From NCBI GenBank assembly GCA_900544995.1, contig UQXC01000023.1, positions 1 to 29,505 on the forward strand: DNA of 29,505 nucleotides, written 5' to 3'. The DNA is from an uncultured Collinsella sp. (lineage in GTDB: Bacteria > Actinomycetota > Coriobacteriia > Coriobacteriales > Coriobacteriaceae). Shown piece after piece: positions 10,321-17,016 of this stretch (positions are counted from its first letter, which is position 1; each line of letters starts with the position of its first letter). A program made the position numbers and the translations under genes. Below the pieces are notes generated by a model that had not been told where the DNA came from, ran no database searches, and saw only the letters and a program-made list of their open reading frames with translations.

Positions 10321-10373
10321 CTGGGCTTGGAAAGCGCCGAAGACCTACCGATGCCGGCAAGCAAACCACATCC

Positions 10374-10438
10374 TGGTGCAAGGGGGACAGGTTAATCTGC
10401 ACCAACCTGGTGCAAAGTAACCTGTCCCCCTTGCACCA
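10374..10438. repeat. Long perfect nested palindrome
   Basis: Arms of 21 bp (10374-10394 and 10418-10438) are perfect inverted copies beginning TGGTGCAAGGGGGACAGG. The middle holds a second stem TGCACCA/TGGTGCA (10398-10404 with 10408-10414) that reuses the outer-end sequence, so alternative foldings are possible. The GGGGACAGG core also occurs in the repeats at 11889, 16695 and, inverted, 23869. Confidence 0.8.
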
Positions 10439-10521
10439 ACCCCTTGGCAACCCCGGCAACGTCGACGTCTTGGAAACGACAGCGAGCGGGTCGCATTTGA
10501 GGCAAGGCGACGTGAAGCGAT

Positions 10522-10548
10522 AGGGCGCTGACCTTTTGGTCGCGCCCT
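10522..10548 (-). terminator. Hairpin downstream of the DAHP synthase gene
   Basis: AGGGCGC pairs with GCGCCCT, continued by GACC/GGTC around a four-base loop with one bulged base. It lies about 77 bases after the DAHP synthase stop. No T-run follows on the minus strand, so a terminator role is uncertain. Nothing else clear is seen in 10439-10624. Confidence 0.35.
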
Positions 10549-10624
10549 TGAAGTCGAACGTCAGATTGTCCTAATGCGGCCCGCGCAGCGTCGGCCGGTT
10601 ACGGCGTTTGGTAAAACCGCGTAA

Positions 10625-11656
10625 CTAAATCCGTTCCGCGATCTCGTGGATGAGGTAGTCGGTCTTTTCCCAGCCCAGGCACGGGTCGGTGATCGACTTG
10701 CCAAAGACGCCGCCGTCGACCGGCTGGTTGCCGTCCTCCAGGTAGGACTCGATCATAAAGCCCTTGACCAGCTTGGAGATGGACTCGTTGCGGCGGCAGC
10801 TGTCGAGCACCTCCTTGCAAATGCGATACTGCTCCAGCGGACGCTTGCCCGAGTTGTCGTGGTTGCAGTCGATGACCGCCGCCGGGTTGGCGTAACCGGC
10901 ATGCTCGGTATAACGCTCGGCCAGGCGCTCCAGGTGCTCGTAGTGGTAATTGGGGTAGGTGCGACCGTCGAGACCAATGTAGCCGCGCATGACGGCGTGT
11001 GCGAGCGGGTTTCCGTCGCACTCAACCTCCCAGTTACGGAAGATGAAGCTCTGATGTGCCTGGGCGGCGTAGATGGAGTTGAGCATGACGGTGGTGGAAC
11101 CGGCGGTGGGGTTCTTCATGCCGACGGGCACCGAAATGCCGCTCGACACCAAGCGATGCTCCTGGTTTTCGACCGAGCGCGCGCCGACGGCAACGTAGCT
11201 CAGCAGGTCGACGAGGTACTGGTAATTAGAGGGGTAGAGCATCTCGTCGGCGGTAAAGAAGCCAGTCTCCTCGATGACGCGCAGGTGCATGTGGCGGATG
11301 GCCTTAACGCCTTCGAGCAGGTCATCGGGCGCCTCGGGGTCGGGGTTGTGCAGCAGACCCTTGTAGCCGGTGCCCTTGGTGCGCGGCTTGTTGGTGTAGA
11401 CGCGCGGAATGATGATGAGCTTGTCCTTGGCCTCCTCGGCGACCTTGGCCAGTCGGTTCATGTACTCAAGCACCGAGTCCTCGCGGTCGGCAGAGCACGG
11501 GCCGATGATGAGCACCTTGCGCGCGTCCTCGCCGGTAAAGACCTTGGCGACCTCGGCGTCGAATGCCTGCTTTTTGGCGGTAAGCTCGGCGGAAAGCGGC
11601 ATTTCCTCGCGGATCTCCATGGGAATCGGCAGCCTGCGTTTGAAATCCATGGCCAT
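10625..11656 (-). CDS. aroF: 3-deoxy-7-phosphoheptulonate synthase (class I DAHP synthase)
   Basis: A 343-residue DAHP synthase of the E. coli AroF/G/H type. It condenses phosphoenolpyruvate and erythrose 4-phosphate, the first step of the shikimate pathway to aromatic amino acids. Key features are IGPCSADRED with metal ligand C54, the substrate loop KPRTKGTGYKG (90-100), NPTAGST, CNHDNSGKR with H266, E303 in ESYLEDGNQ and D324 in SITDPCLGW. The length is normal. The start at 11656 has GAGGAGG six bases upstream, which favours it over in-frame starts at 11671 and 11650. It stands alone with its own promoter. No leader peptide or attenuator was recognised; which of the Phe/Tyr/Trp feedback types it is cannot be told. 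Confidence 0.95.
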   Translation of the reverse strand: MAMDFKRRLPIPMEIREEMPLSAELTAKKQAFDAEVAKVFTGEDARKVLIIGPCSADREDSVLEYMNRLAKVAEEAKDKLIIIPRVYTNKPRTKGTGYKGLLHNPDPEAPDDLLEGVKAIRHMHLRVIEETGFFTADEMLYPSNYQYLVDLLSYVAVGARSVENQEHRLVSSGISVPVGMKNPTAGSTTVMLNSIYAAQAHQSFIFRNWEVECDGNPLAHAVMRGYIGLDGRTYPNYHYEHLERLAERYTEHAGYANPAAVIDCNHDNSGKRPLEQYRICKEVLDSCRRNESISKLVKGFMIESYLEDGNQPVDGGVFGKSITDPCLGWEKTDYLIHEIAERI

Positions 11657-11708
11657 GCGGGGCCTCCTCAATCAAATAAGTCAAAGTGTGAATTGTCGAA
11701 TGCTCGGC

Positions 11709-11737
11709 ATTATCCGCTGTCGCACGCTAAAGTGCAA
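11709..11737 (-). promoter_or_regulatory. Promoter of the DAHP synthase gene
   Basis: On the minus strand, TTGCAC (-35, 11732-11737) and GATAAT (-10, 11709-11714) are separated by 17 bp, close to the housekeeping consensus. It lies about 52 bp before the start codon. Confidence 0.7.
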
Positions 11738-11784
11738 GCACGACCAACCAAAAAGGGAACGGATGACACGAGGACTTGCTTACC

Positions 11785-11852
11785 ACGAGAGTGGATAATC
11801 TCCCGTTTTCGGCCTATGTCCGCGCCAAAAGCGGGAGATTATCCACTCTCGT
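11785..11852. repeat. Long perfect palindrome flanked by an 11-bp direct repeat
   Basis: Arms of 21 bp (11785-11805 and 11832-11852) are perfect inverted copies beginning ACGAGAGTGGATAATC. Weaker pairing continues outward to about 11767 and 11882. The direct repeat CCAAAAAGGGA flanks the structure at 11748-11758 and 11888-11898, which could be insertion duplication or shared repeat sequence. No gene is seen here. Confidence 0.75.
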
Positions 11853-11888
11853 CGAGCAAGCGTCCGAAAATCCTCGCTCGTGACCTAC

Positions 11889-12190
11889 CAAAAAGGGACA
11901 GGTTTATTCTGGCAGGTTTTATCTGGGCAAACGCCAAAACCACCACAAAGGGGACAGGCACCTTTGTGGTGGTTTGCTCATGGCGGTCTTCTGGCGAAAA
12001 CTAAGTGAGTAGACTTTTTGCGAAAGGCCAAGCACGCCCCAAAACGCCACAGCTCTGGCCTGCGGTTTTATTGAGCTTGTACCGCGATGTGCTCGGCAGG
12101 TTCCAAAAAGCCTACTCACTTGCATTTGGGGCGCGCCGGATAGGTGAAAATACCACCGCAGAAGAGGTACTTCTTTCGCGGTCTTTCGCG
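11889..12190. repeat. ~290-bp structured repeat, copy A
   Basis: This copy shares with 16695-16980 the 36-base block 11901-11936 (two differences), AAGCACGCCCCAAAAC, CCTGCGGTTTTATTGAGC and GATGTGCTCGGCAGGTTC in the same order and orientation. Sub-elements in order are a 15-bp hairpin AAACCACCACAAAGG (11937-11951 with 11961-11975), inverted ends AAGTGAGTAG..CTTTTT (12003-12020 with 12104-12121) around about 80 bp, and a final imperfect hairpin near 12152-12178. The inverted ends suggest a MITE; no transposase is present. Confidence 0.8.
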
Positions 12191-12218
12191 GCATCCTTTG
12201 CTACCACGGTTTCAATCG

Positions 12219-12354
12219 TCTCAATCTGTAACATGTAGAGGTAAAATCGCCGTTTTGCTGTTACAGATCAAGACGATCAACATAGTGCGAGTTGAATAGT
12301 CTCAATCTGAAACGGATGGAAACGTTATTACCAGCCAAGTGTTACAGATTGAGA
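12219..12354. repeat. Four alternating copies of a 14-mer at ~41-bp spacing
   Basis: TCTCAATCTGTAAC occurs at 12219-12232 (+), 12260-12273 (-, two changes), 12300-12313 (+, one change) and 12341-12354 (-). Starts are 41, 40 and 41 bp apart. Adjacent copies form two inverted pairs, the first extending to 18-bp arms (12215-12232 with 12260-12277). It lies downstream of the secreted-protein gene. It could be two tandem hairpins or an array of protein sites. Confidence 0.75.
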
Positions 12355-12426
12355 TAAACGCAGGAGCGGCAGCGTTAGATCAATCCTCCGCAAAGTAATT
12401 CGGAGAGAATCTGGTCCTAGGGTTAT

Positions 12427-12780
12427 CTACCAGGTACGATATGTGCACTTATATTTCGTCTCAAACCCAGGCATTCCGTTCCCGCGTGGGCTTAACGCTG
12501 CACCTGTATAGAGGATCGTTTGCCCCGTACGAGAATAAGAGGTTTTGAAAGACAACCTCTTGTATGTCTGGTCGAAGCAATCAACATTCTCGCTCGGGTA
12601 GCTCGCGGTGGAGAACGATTTGTAGGTGTCCAAGACATCCGCCGTCACAAGACGACAAGGTGCAACAGAACCCGTATCTGGCTGCGCCGTCGCATAATTG
12701 GGAATTGCGCCCATCGACAGTGCAAGCATAAAACATGCGGCCAATGCCTTCGCCAAGTTCTTCGATATATGTCGTTTCAT
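12427..12780 (-). CDS. Small secreted Cys-containing protein, function unknown
   Basis: A 117-residue protein with a clear Sec signal peptide: basic MKRHISKNLAK, a hydrophobic core and a likely cleavage after YATA (residue 32). The mature part would be about 85 residues with three cysteines (C42, C68, C112), many Ser/Thr/Tyr residues and a C-terminal KYKCTYRTW, suggesting a small beta-rich extracellular protein. It is not a lipoprotein, since there is no lipobox. I do not recognise the family. It starts 15 bases after the stop of the ABC permease-ATPase gene, with GGAGAGGAAG upstream, so both are co-expressed. A secreted peptide beside a dedicated permease-ATPase resembles bacteriocin loci such as the lactococcin 972 type, but that is only an analogy. 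Confidence 0.75.
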   Translation of the reverse strand: MKRHISKNLAKALAACFMLALSMGAIPNYATAQPDTGSVAPCRLVTADVLDTYKSFSTASYPSENVDCFDQTYKRLSFKTSYSRTGQTILYTGAALSPRGNGMPGFETKYKCTYRTW

Positions 12781-12795
12781 GGTTATCTTCCTCTC

Positions 12796-14697
12796 CTAGT
12801 TTTTGCTGTCGTTCGTCTTGAATAGCTGCGCGTACACATTACCGATCCATTTCGAATCACCTCCCATTTCTCGAGTAACGAAGTGCGAATCATCTCGTGT
12901 GAGCAAGACGGAGCCATCGCAGAGCGATTCGAGATTCCCGATAAGATGGGAAGAGATAATGACATGCGCTCCCCTACCTGCTTCATCTCTAAGAGCATTC
13001 GAAACGATTGCGACATGTCCCACATCAAGCGCATTCATGGGCTCATCCAAAAGGACGACTTCGCAATAGGACATATACGCCATCGCCACATTGAGTAATT
13101 GTCTATTTCCATCAGACAGCCTAGATACGGGCGTATTCTTCAACCCAGTCAAGTCAAAGCGATCAAGCACTTGGTCCAAAGTGCGAGGTGAATGCCAAAT
13201 TCGCCTGCATCGGTCGAGATGGAAAGCGACTGTCATGTATGGAATCAATAGAGACGGCCCATTCGGAACCAAGAAGAATTCCTTTCTCATTTCCTCACAG
13301 TCGACACATGCTTTTGCATGAAAACAAAGAGAACCTGACACGCGCACTGATGGCCCAGCGTCTCCCCAAAGAGCATTAAGTAACGTAGTCTTGCCATATC
13401 CATTTGGCGCGACAAGACCCCATATCTGGCCAGCGGGCATATCAAACTGCAATCCCTTTGCCAGCTGGTTTTTTTCAACCGTCAACACATCCAGCGACAG
13501 AGAGAGCAAGCTTTTCTCGCCCAAACTATCCGGACTAATATGGTTCCAGGCCCAGCGATTCTTGCTTTTTAGACGCGAAAACGAGATGATTCCCAACGCA
13601 CAGACAACAAGCGTGCCCATTACGGCAAAGAAACAGTGCAGCGCACTGGCTTCAGGAACGAGTGATACCTCAGCTCCATTGGCGTAAGAAGCGCCGCCGA
13701 GTGCAAGCGAAGAGACAGAATAGCTCGGCACCATATACGGCAGCAACGCATGCCATGGAGCATCTTTGCTCGCATAAAACGGAAGCTGGCTTATGCCCCC
13801 CACAAGAGCGACCACCATGGACGAAATGGCCCTGTTTCTGCTTCCTGCGTATACGCACACGCCCAAACAAGCAAACATCATAGACAACGCAGCCTCAAAG
13901 ACAGCAAATAGCCCAAGCTGAACTAACACAGTTCTTTCGACCACGTCACCATACTGAATGAATACGACTGGGTACTCCGTCTGACCGGCACCGTTAAGCA
14001 CCGTTGCCAATACAAAACAGGGAGCCAACGCCAGAACCAAAACCGTCATCGATGCAATGCCAGAGACGAGAACGCGGCATGCATTCATCTCTAACTTTGA
14101 CAACAAAGCCCGATCGTAGAACCGCTTTCCATCCCCCTCAAGCGACATATAGAGGACGAGAACCGGAACTAAAAGCCACGCTATTGCAGGAACAGCGCCG
14201 CAATAATATGCAAGAAGAATCATCCCAGGCATTTTTGTTGTTGAGCCGTACGATTCCGGATGGGGCAGCATTGCTATGGCTCGGGGAAGACGCTCTTGGG
14301 CCTCAAGAGATAGCTCCGAATCAACGCCATTCAAATAACCGAGTCGGTATTCCTTGAGCAATAGATTGTCGTAATCGGCAATCGCATCGTAATACCCTCT
14401 GGAATCTGCCTTGTTTTCAAGCGCTCGATCAAGACACGCCCTTTCGTCGGCAATGATGCTGTTGAGCTCCTGTGGGGCGGTGTCATAAACGCCGCCAGAG
14501 ACTTGAGAGGCCAACAATGCCCTCTGCTCCTCGATGGAACCTCTGCCATATAGATAATCTGCCCCCGTTGGAACGGATAGAAAAACCGGGATGCAGAATA
14601 CGAGCGCGAGCAGCGCCGTCAACAACATAATTCCCCGGTTGCGCGCAAGAACTTCTAAATTAAGCCGTACATATGTGAGGCAATCACAAACCTTCAC
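12796..14697 (-). CDS. ABC permease-ATPase fusion of a secreted-peptide module
   Basis: A 633-residue protein with about six N-terminal membrane segments (near 21-42, 157-186, 205-234, 255-284, 289-306 and 352-372) and a C-terminal ATPase. An outside domain of roughly 110 residues lies between TM1 and TM2. The ATPase has Walker A APNGYGKTT (430-438, first Gly replaced by Ala), signature LSDGNRQ (527-533, variant of LSGGQ), Walker B VVLLDEP (547-553) and H584. Permease-first order with short TM helices resembles ABC-2/immunity-type transporters rather than multidrug exporters. The GTG start at 14697 is chosen for GGAGG eight bases upstream; a GTG at 14724 has no site. Its AT-richer sequence differs from neighbouring operons. 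Likely it exports or protects against the secreted protein encoded next. Confidence 0.85.
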   Translation of the reverse strand: MKVCDCLTYVRLNLEVLARNRGIMLLTALLALVFCIPVFLSVPTGADYLYGRGSIEEQRALLASQVSGGVYDTAPQELNSIIADERACLDRALENKADSRGYYDAIADYDNLLLKEYRLGYLNGVDSELSLEAQERLPRAIAMLPHPESYGSTTKMPGMILLAYYCGAVPAIAWLLVPVLVLYMSLEGDGKRFYDRALLSKLEMNACRVLVSGIASMTVLVLALAPCFVLATVLNGAGQTEYPVVFIQYGDVVERTVLVQLGLFAVFEAALSMMFACLGVCVYAGSRNRAISSMVVALVGGISQLPFYASKDAPWHALLPYMVPSYSVSSLALGGASYANGAEVSLVPEASALHCFFAVMGTLVVCALGIISFSRLKSKNRWAWNHISPDSLGEKSLLSLSLDVLTVEKNQLAKGLQFDMPAGQIWGLVAPNGYGKTTLLNALWGDAGPSVRVSGSLCFHAKACVDCEEMRKEFFLVPNGPSLLIPYMTVAFHLDRCRRIWHSPRTLDQVLDRFDLTGLKNTPVSRLSDGNRQLLNVAMAYMSYCEVVLLDEPMNALDVGHVAIVSNALRDEAGRGAHVIISSHLIGNLESLCDGSVLLTRDDSHFVTREMGGDSKWIGNVYAQLFKTNDSKN

Positions 14698-14774
14698 AGC
14701 AAGCACCTCCGGTTCGCAACACACGGATCGTCGGACCCGTTGTCCGGAAGTATCGCCTTCATCGTCTGAACTGT

Positions 14775-14817
14775 CTGTAGACGTGCGGGATGGACTTATG
14801 ATCTTGTTTGTCTACAG
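14775..14817. promoter_or_regulatory. Spaced inverted repeat, candidate operator of the LuxR protein
   Basis: CTGTAGAC (14775-14782) and GTCTACAG (14810-14817) are perfect inverted copies 27 bp apart in the 124-bp gap between the LuxR gene and the ABC gene. No consensus promoter is obvious. The position fits control of the ABC-secreted-protein pair. Confidence 0.4.
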
Positions 14818-14821
14818 GCTT

Positions 14822-16555
14822 CTACCTGCCATTTTCTACAACATCAGCTATAAGACAAAATACTTTATCTCTAAGTTCACGCTCCGAGTGAACTCCAAGC
14901 AAGGCATAGCTCTTGCTCTTGGCCTCTTTGACGGTTCCCCGAGCAACATTAAGATGCGCGCAAATCTCGGTGGTTCTATTGCCATCAAAAACGCATGCCA
15001 TGATGTCGGCATAAAGCGGCGTGAAGCCAAGCCTCAAGAAAGCCTCACGCACGGCATCGCGTCGATCACCCGCCCGAGCTGCATCTTTCAAACGCAAGGA
15101 TAGCAGCGAATAAGTCAGAAGGATAAGTACGACAAGGAACGCGATCACGCGTAAAGCAGGCAAAAGGACGCCAACGGACTCACCGCTCCCAACGGACTCA
15201 AAGAAAATGTACAGTCGACTCACTGCATCGTGAGCCCAGAACGCTATTCCGGCACCCGCGGATACCGAAGAAAGACTCAGTTCAGGTGAGCAACATAAAT
15301 GCATTTCTGTCATCCGCCGTATAACGGCATAGCAACACAGGGCCAAAAGCACTGTGGCTATCGATAGGATTATCACATCATGCTCAAAGCTGAAGCATAC
15401 GAGGATTTCCTCGATGCCCATTCCAGACGCATACATAAACAGGAAGCAGGCGAAGACTATCCTGCAGTTCCGATTGGACGATGAGAGCCTCAGTGATTCT
15501 GAACGGTGATCATGGTCATTTGTTGCGTCGAAATGCCACGTATCCTTTGACGAAAGAAGTTCAGCCGTCGCCTCCGAAATGCTTTTATATCCGGTTTTAG
15601 TCAAGGCCCGCGACAAATAGGTACGGGCGGTAGACGGGGAAATATCCAAGGCAGAAGCAATCTCCTCGTACGTTTTTCCCTCTATCCTCATAGAGAAAAC
15701 CGCGGACTCCCTTTGAGAAAAACCCAAAGTCGCAGGGATATCGGCAACTGCAGAGCGTTTTCCTCCTAATTTGGCATCCGCAGAAAAAGCGCTCGTTAAG
15801 TCGGGTAACGATCGCATTATGGCCCTGACAAGGATGCTGCCCAAGACAGTCACCAGAAGCAGTGCGATCTCTTGACGCCCACCAAAGCTCAGGAGCACAG
15901 CTCCGATGTTTATATTGCGCGAAAACAAACAATCCAAATCAAGAGCAACGGCAGCATTACCAAACGCAAGAGGTTCGACGAGCGAGACAGCAACCCCCAT
16001 CTCGGCGTTAACGGAAAGGATAGAACCGATGGACTCCATCAACGAGGCGAGAAGAAACTGAAGGCCAACAAGCAAAGCAATCAAGAGTACAACGGGGCTG
16101 TAAAGGGCGAGCTCAGGATACCCATGGAGAACAGGGCCATCGGCTACATGTTTCCCCGTTGATCCCGCACGCATGTTTGTGAATTCACCGCCAAGCGCCC
16201 AAGAACAGCAAGCGACAAGCAAGGGGGCTAGCAACAACAAAATGAACGCGAGCGCCGAAACCACACCATGAAATTGATGAAACACATTAAGAGATACCGT
16301 GAACATCGCGAGAAGTGCAATATCTACGAGCATAAGTCCAAAAAGCCGTTTGGAAATACCCGGTCTCACGGGGCGAGAGATGAGACCCACACAGAAGCCC
16401 GAAAGCAGATGCAGACCGATAAGAACGGTGCCAGAAAGGCCCGCATAAATACTTGGCGCCATACAATACAGACCAGCCGCCCCTATAAACAACATAATTG
16501 AATGCCAGAGGAACGAGCGCTTTACGTTTTGTAGATCAGCCGCCTCGATTGCCAT
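14822..16555 (-). CDS. Membrane LuxR-type regulator with two HTH domains and two membrane blocks
   Basis: A 577-residue protein. Residues 14-250 hold about six membrane segments. A first LuxR-type HTH follows at about 276-335 (LGFSQRESAVFSM, EEIASALDISPSTARTYLS). A second membrane block of about four segments spans 363-488, and a second, more diverged LuxR HTH ends the protein (about 508-570; TTEICAHLNVARGTVKEAKS). Membrane-anchored LuxR proteins with one C-terminal HTH are common in Coriobacteriia; an internal HTH plus a terminal one looks like a duplicated or fused gene. Both HTHs face the cytoplasm only if each membrane block has the right parity. The start at 16555 is chosen because AGGAG lies 10 bases upstream and a candidate promoter overlaps the alternative ATG at 16579. 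It probably controls the two genes downstream. Confidence 0.85.
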   Translation of the reverse strand: MAIEAADLQNVKRSFLWHSIMLFIGAAGLYCMAPSIYAGLSGTVLIGLHLLSGFCVGLISRPVRPGISKRLFGLMLVDIALLAMFTVSLNVFHQFHGVVSALAFILLLLAPLLVACCSWALGGEFTNMRAGSTGKHVADGPVLHGYPELALYSPVVLLIALLVGLQFLLASLMESIGSILSVNAEMGVAVSLVEPLAFGNAAVALDLDCLFSRNINIGAVLLSFGGRQEIALLLVTVLGSILVRAIMRSLPDLTSAFSADAKLGGKRSAVADIPATLGFSQRESAVFSMRIEGKTYEEIASALDISPSTARTYLSRALTKTGYKSISEATAELLSSKDTWHFDATNDHDHRSESLRLSSSNRNCRIVFACFLFMYASGMGIEEILVCFSFEHDVIILSIATVLLALCCYAVIRRMTEMHLCCSPELSLSSVSAGAGIAFWAHDAVSRLYIFFESVGSGESVGVLLPALRVIAFLVVLILLTYSLLSLRLKDAARAGDRRDAVREAFLRLGFTPLYADIMACVFDGNRTTEICAHLNVARGTVKEAKSKSYALLGVHSERELRDKVFCLIADVVENGR

Positions 16556-16586
16556 AAATTCAAAGCTCCTAGATAGCATTTTGGCT

Positions 16587-16615
16587 ATTTTAACATCGGC
16601 CCCAGCGTTAAAAAA
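16587..16615 (-). promoter_or_regulatory. Candidate promoter of the LuxR gene
   Basis: On the minus strand, -10 TAAAAT (16587-16592) and a weak -35 TTTTTT (16610-16615) are 17 bp apart. Transcription would begin near 16580, which supports translation from the ATG at 16555 rather than 16579. Confidence 0.4.
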
Positions 16616-16694
16616 CTGTTACCCGAATTAATCAATATACCCCCTCCGCTAAAAGGCACCACGCTCATCCTCCACTTCTGGGAGCGCTAGCCTG

Positions 16695-16980
16695 TCAAAA
16701 GGGGACAGGTTTATTTTGGTAGGTTTTATCTGGGCAAACGCCAGGCGCCGCGAGGGAGCCGCCTTCCCTCGCGGCGGTTTTCTAGCAGAAAAACCAAGTG
16801 AGTAGGCTTTTTTCAGGAAGCCAAGCACGCCCCAAAACATCACTGCCCTGACCTGCGGTTTTATTGAGCATTTGTCCCGATGTGCTCGGCAGGTTCAAAA
16901 AAGTCTACTCACTTGTATCTGAGACGCACCAGGTTGGCAAAAACCGCCGCGAAAGGGCCCCTGGTCCCTTCGCGGCGGTC
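16695..16980. repeat. ~290-bp structured repeat, copy B
   Basis: A direct copy of 11889-12190 on the far side of the LuxR-ABC module. The 36-base block is at 16708-16743 and the inverted ends at 16796-16813 and 16897-16914. In the first-hairpin position it carries a different 11-bp stem, GCCGCGAGGGA (16747-16757 with 16765-16775), so pairing is kept while sequence changed. With the terminator at its right edge it fills the 16580-17016 gap. Confidence 0.8.
16943..16979 (-). terminator. Rho-independent terminator of the BceAB-like operon
   Basis: Read on the minus strand, a 14-bp GC-rich stem with one bulge (16966-16979 with 16943-16957) is followed by GGTTTTTGCC. It lies 37 bases after the permease stop codon and forms the right edge of repeat copy B. 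Confidence 0.75.
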
Positions 16981-17016
16981 ATACGCCTCTGATTTTGCGA
17001 CGATTTTGCCCGCTTG

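Noticed and set aside
10156..10395. 79-codon plus-strand frame between the exporter and aroF
   Set aside because: It lies within the inverted-end element and runs into the next palindrome; no ribosome site or motif.
11919..12194. 91-codon minus-strand frame in repeat A, with a similar peptide in repeat B (16649-16843)
   Set aside because: The shared peptide FWGVLG..KK.YSL.F simply reflects the shared non-coding repeat; frames differ in ends and length.
12219..12354. CRISPR array
   Set aside because: Repeats alternate in orientation, are only 14 bp, number four, and no cas genes are near.
14698..14724. GTG at 14724 as start of the permease-ATPase
   Set aside because: The GTG at 14697 has a strong GGAGG at the right distance; the extra nine residues add nothing family-like.
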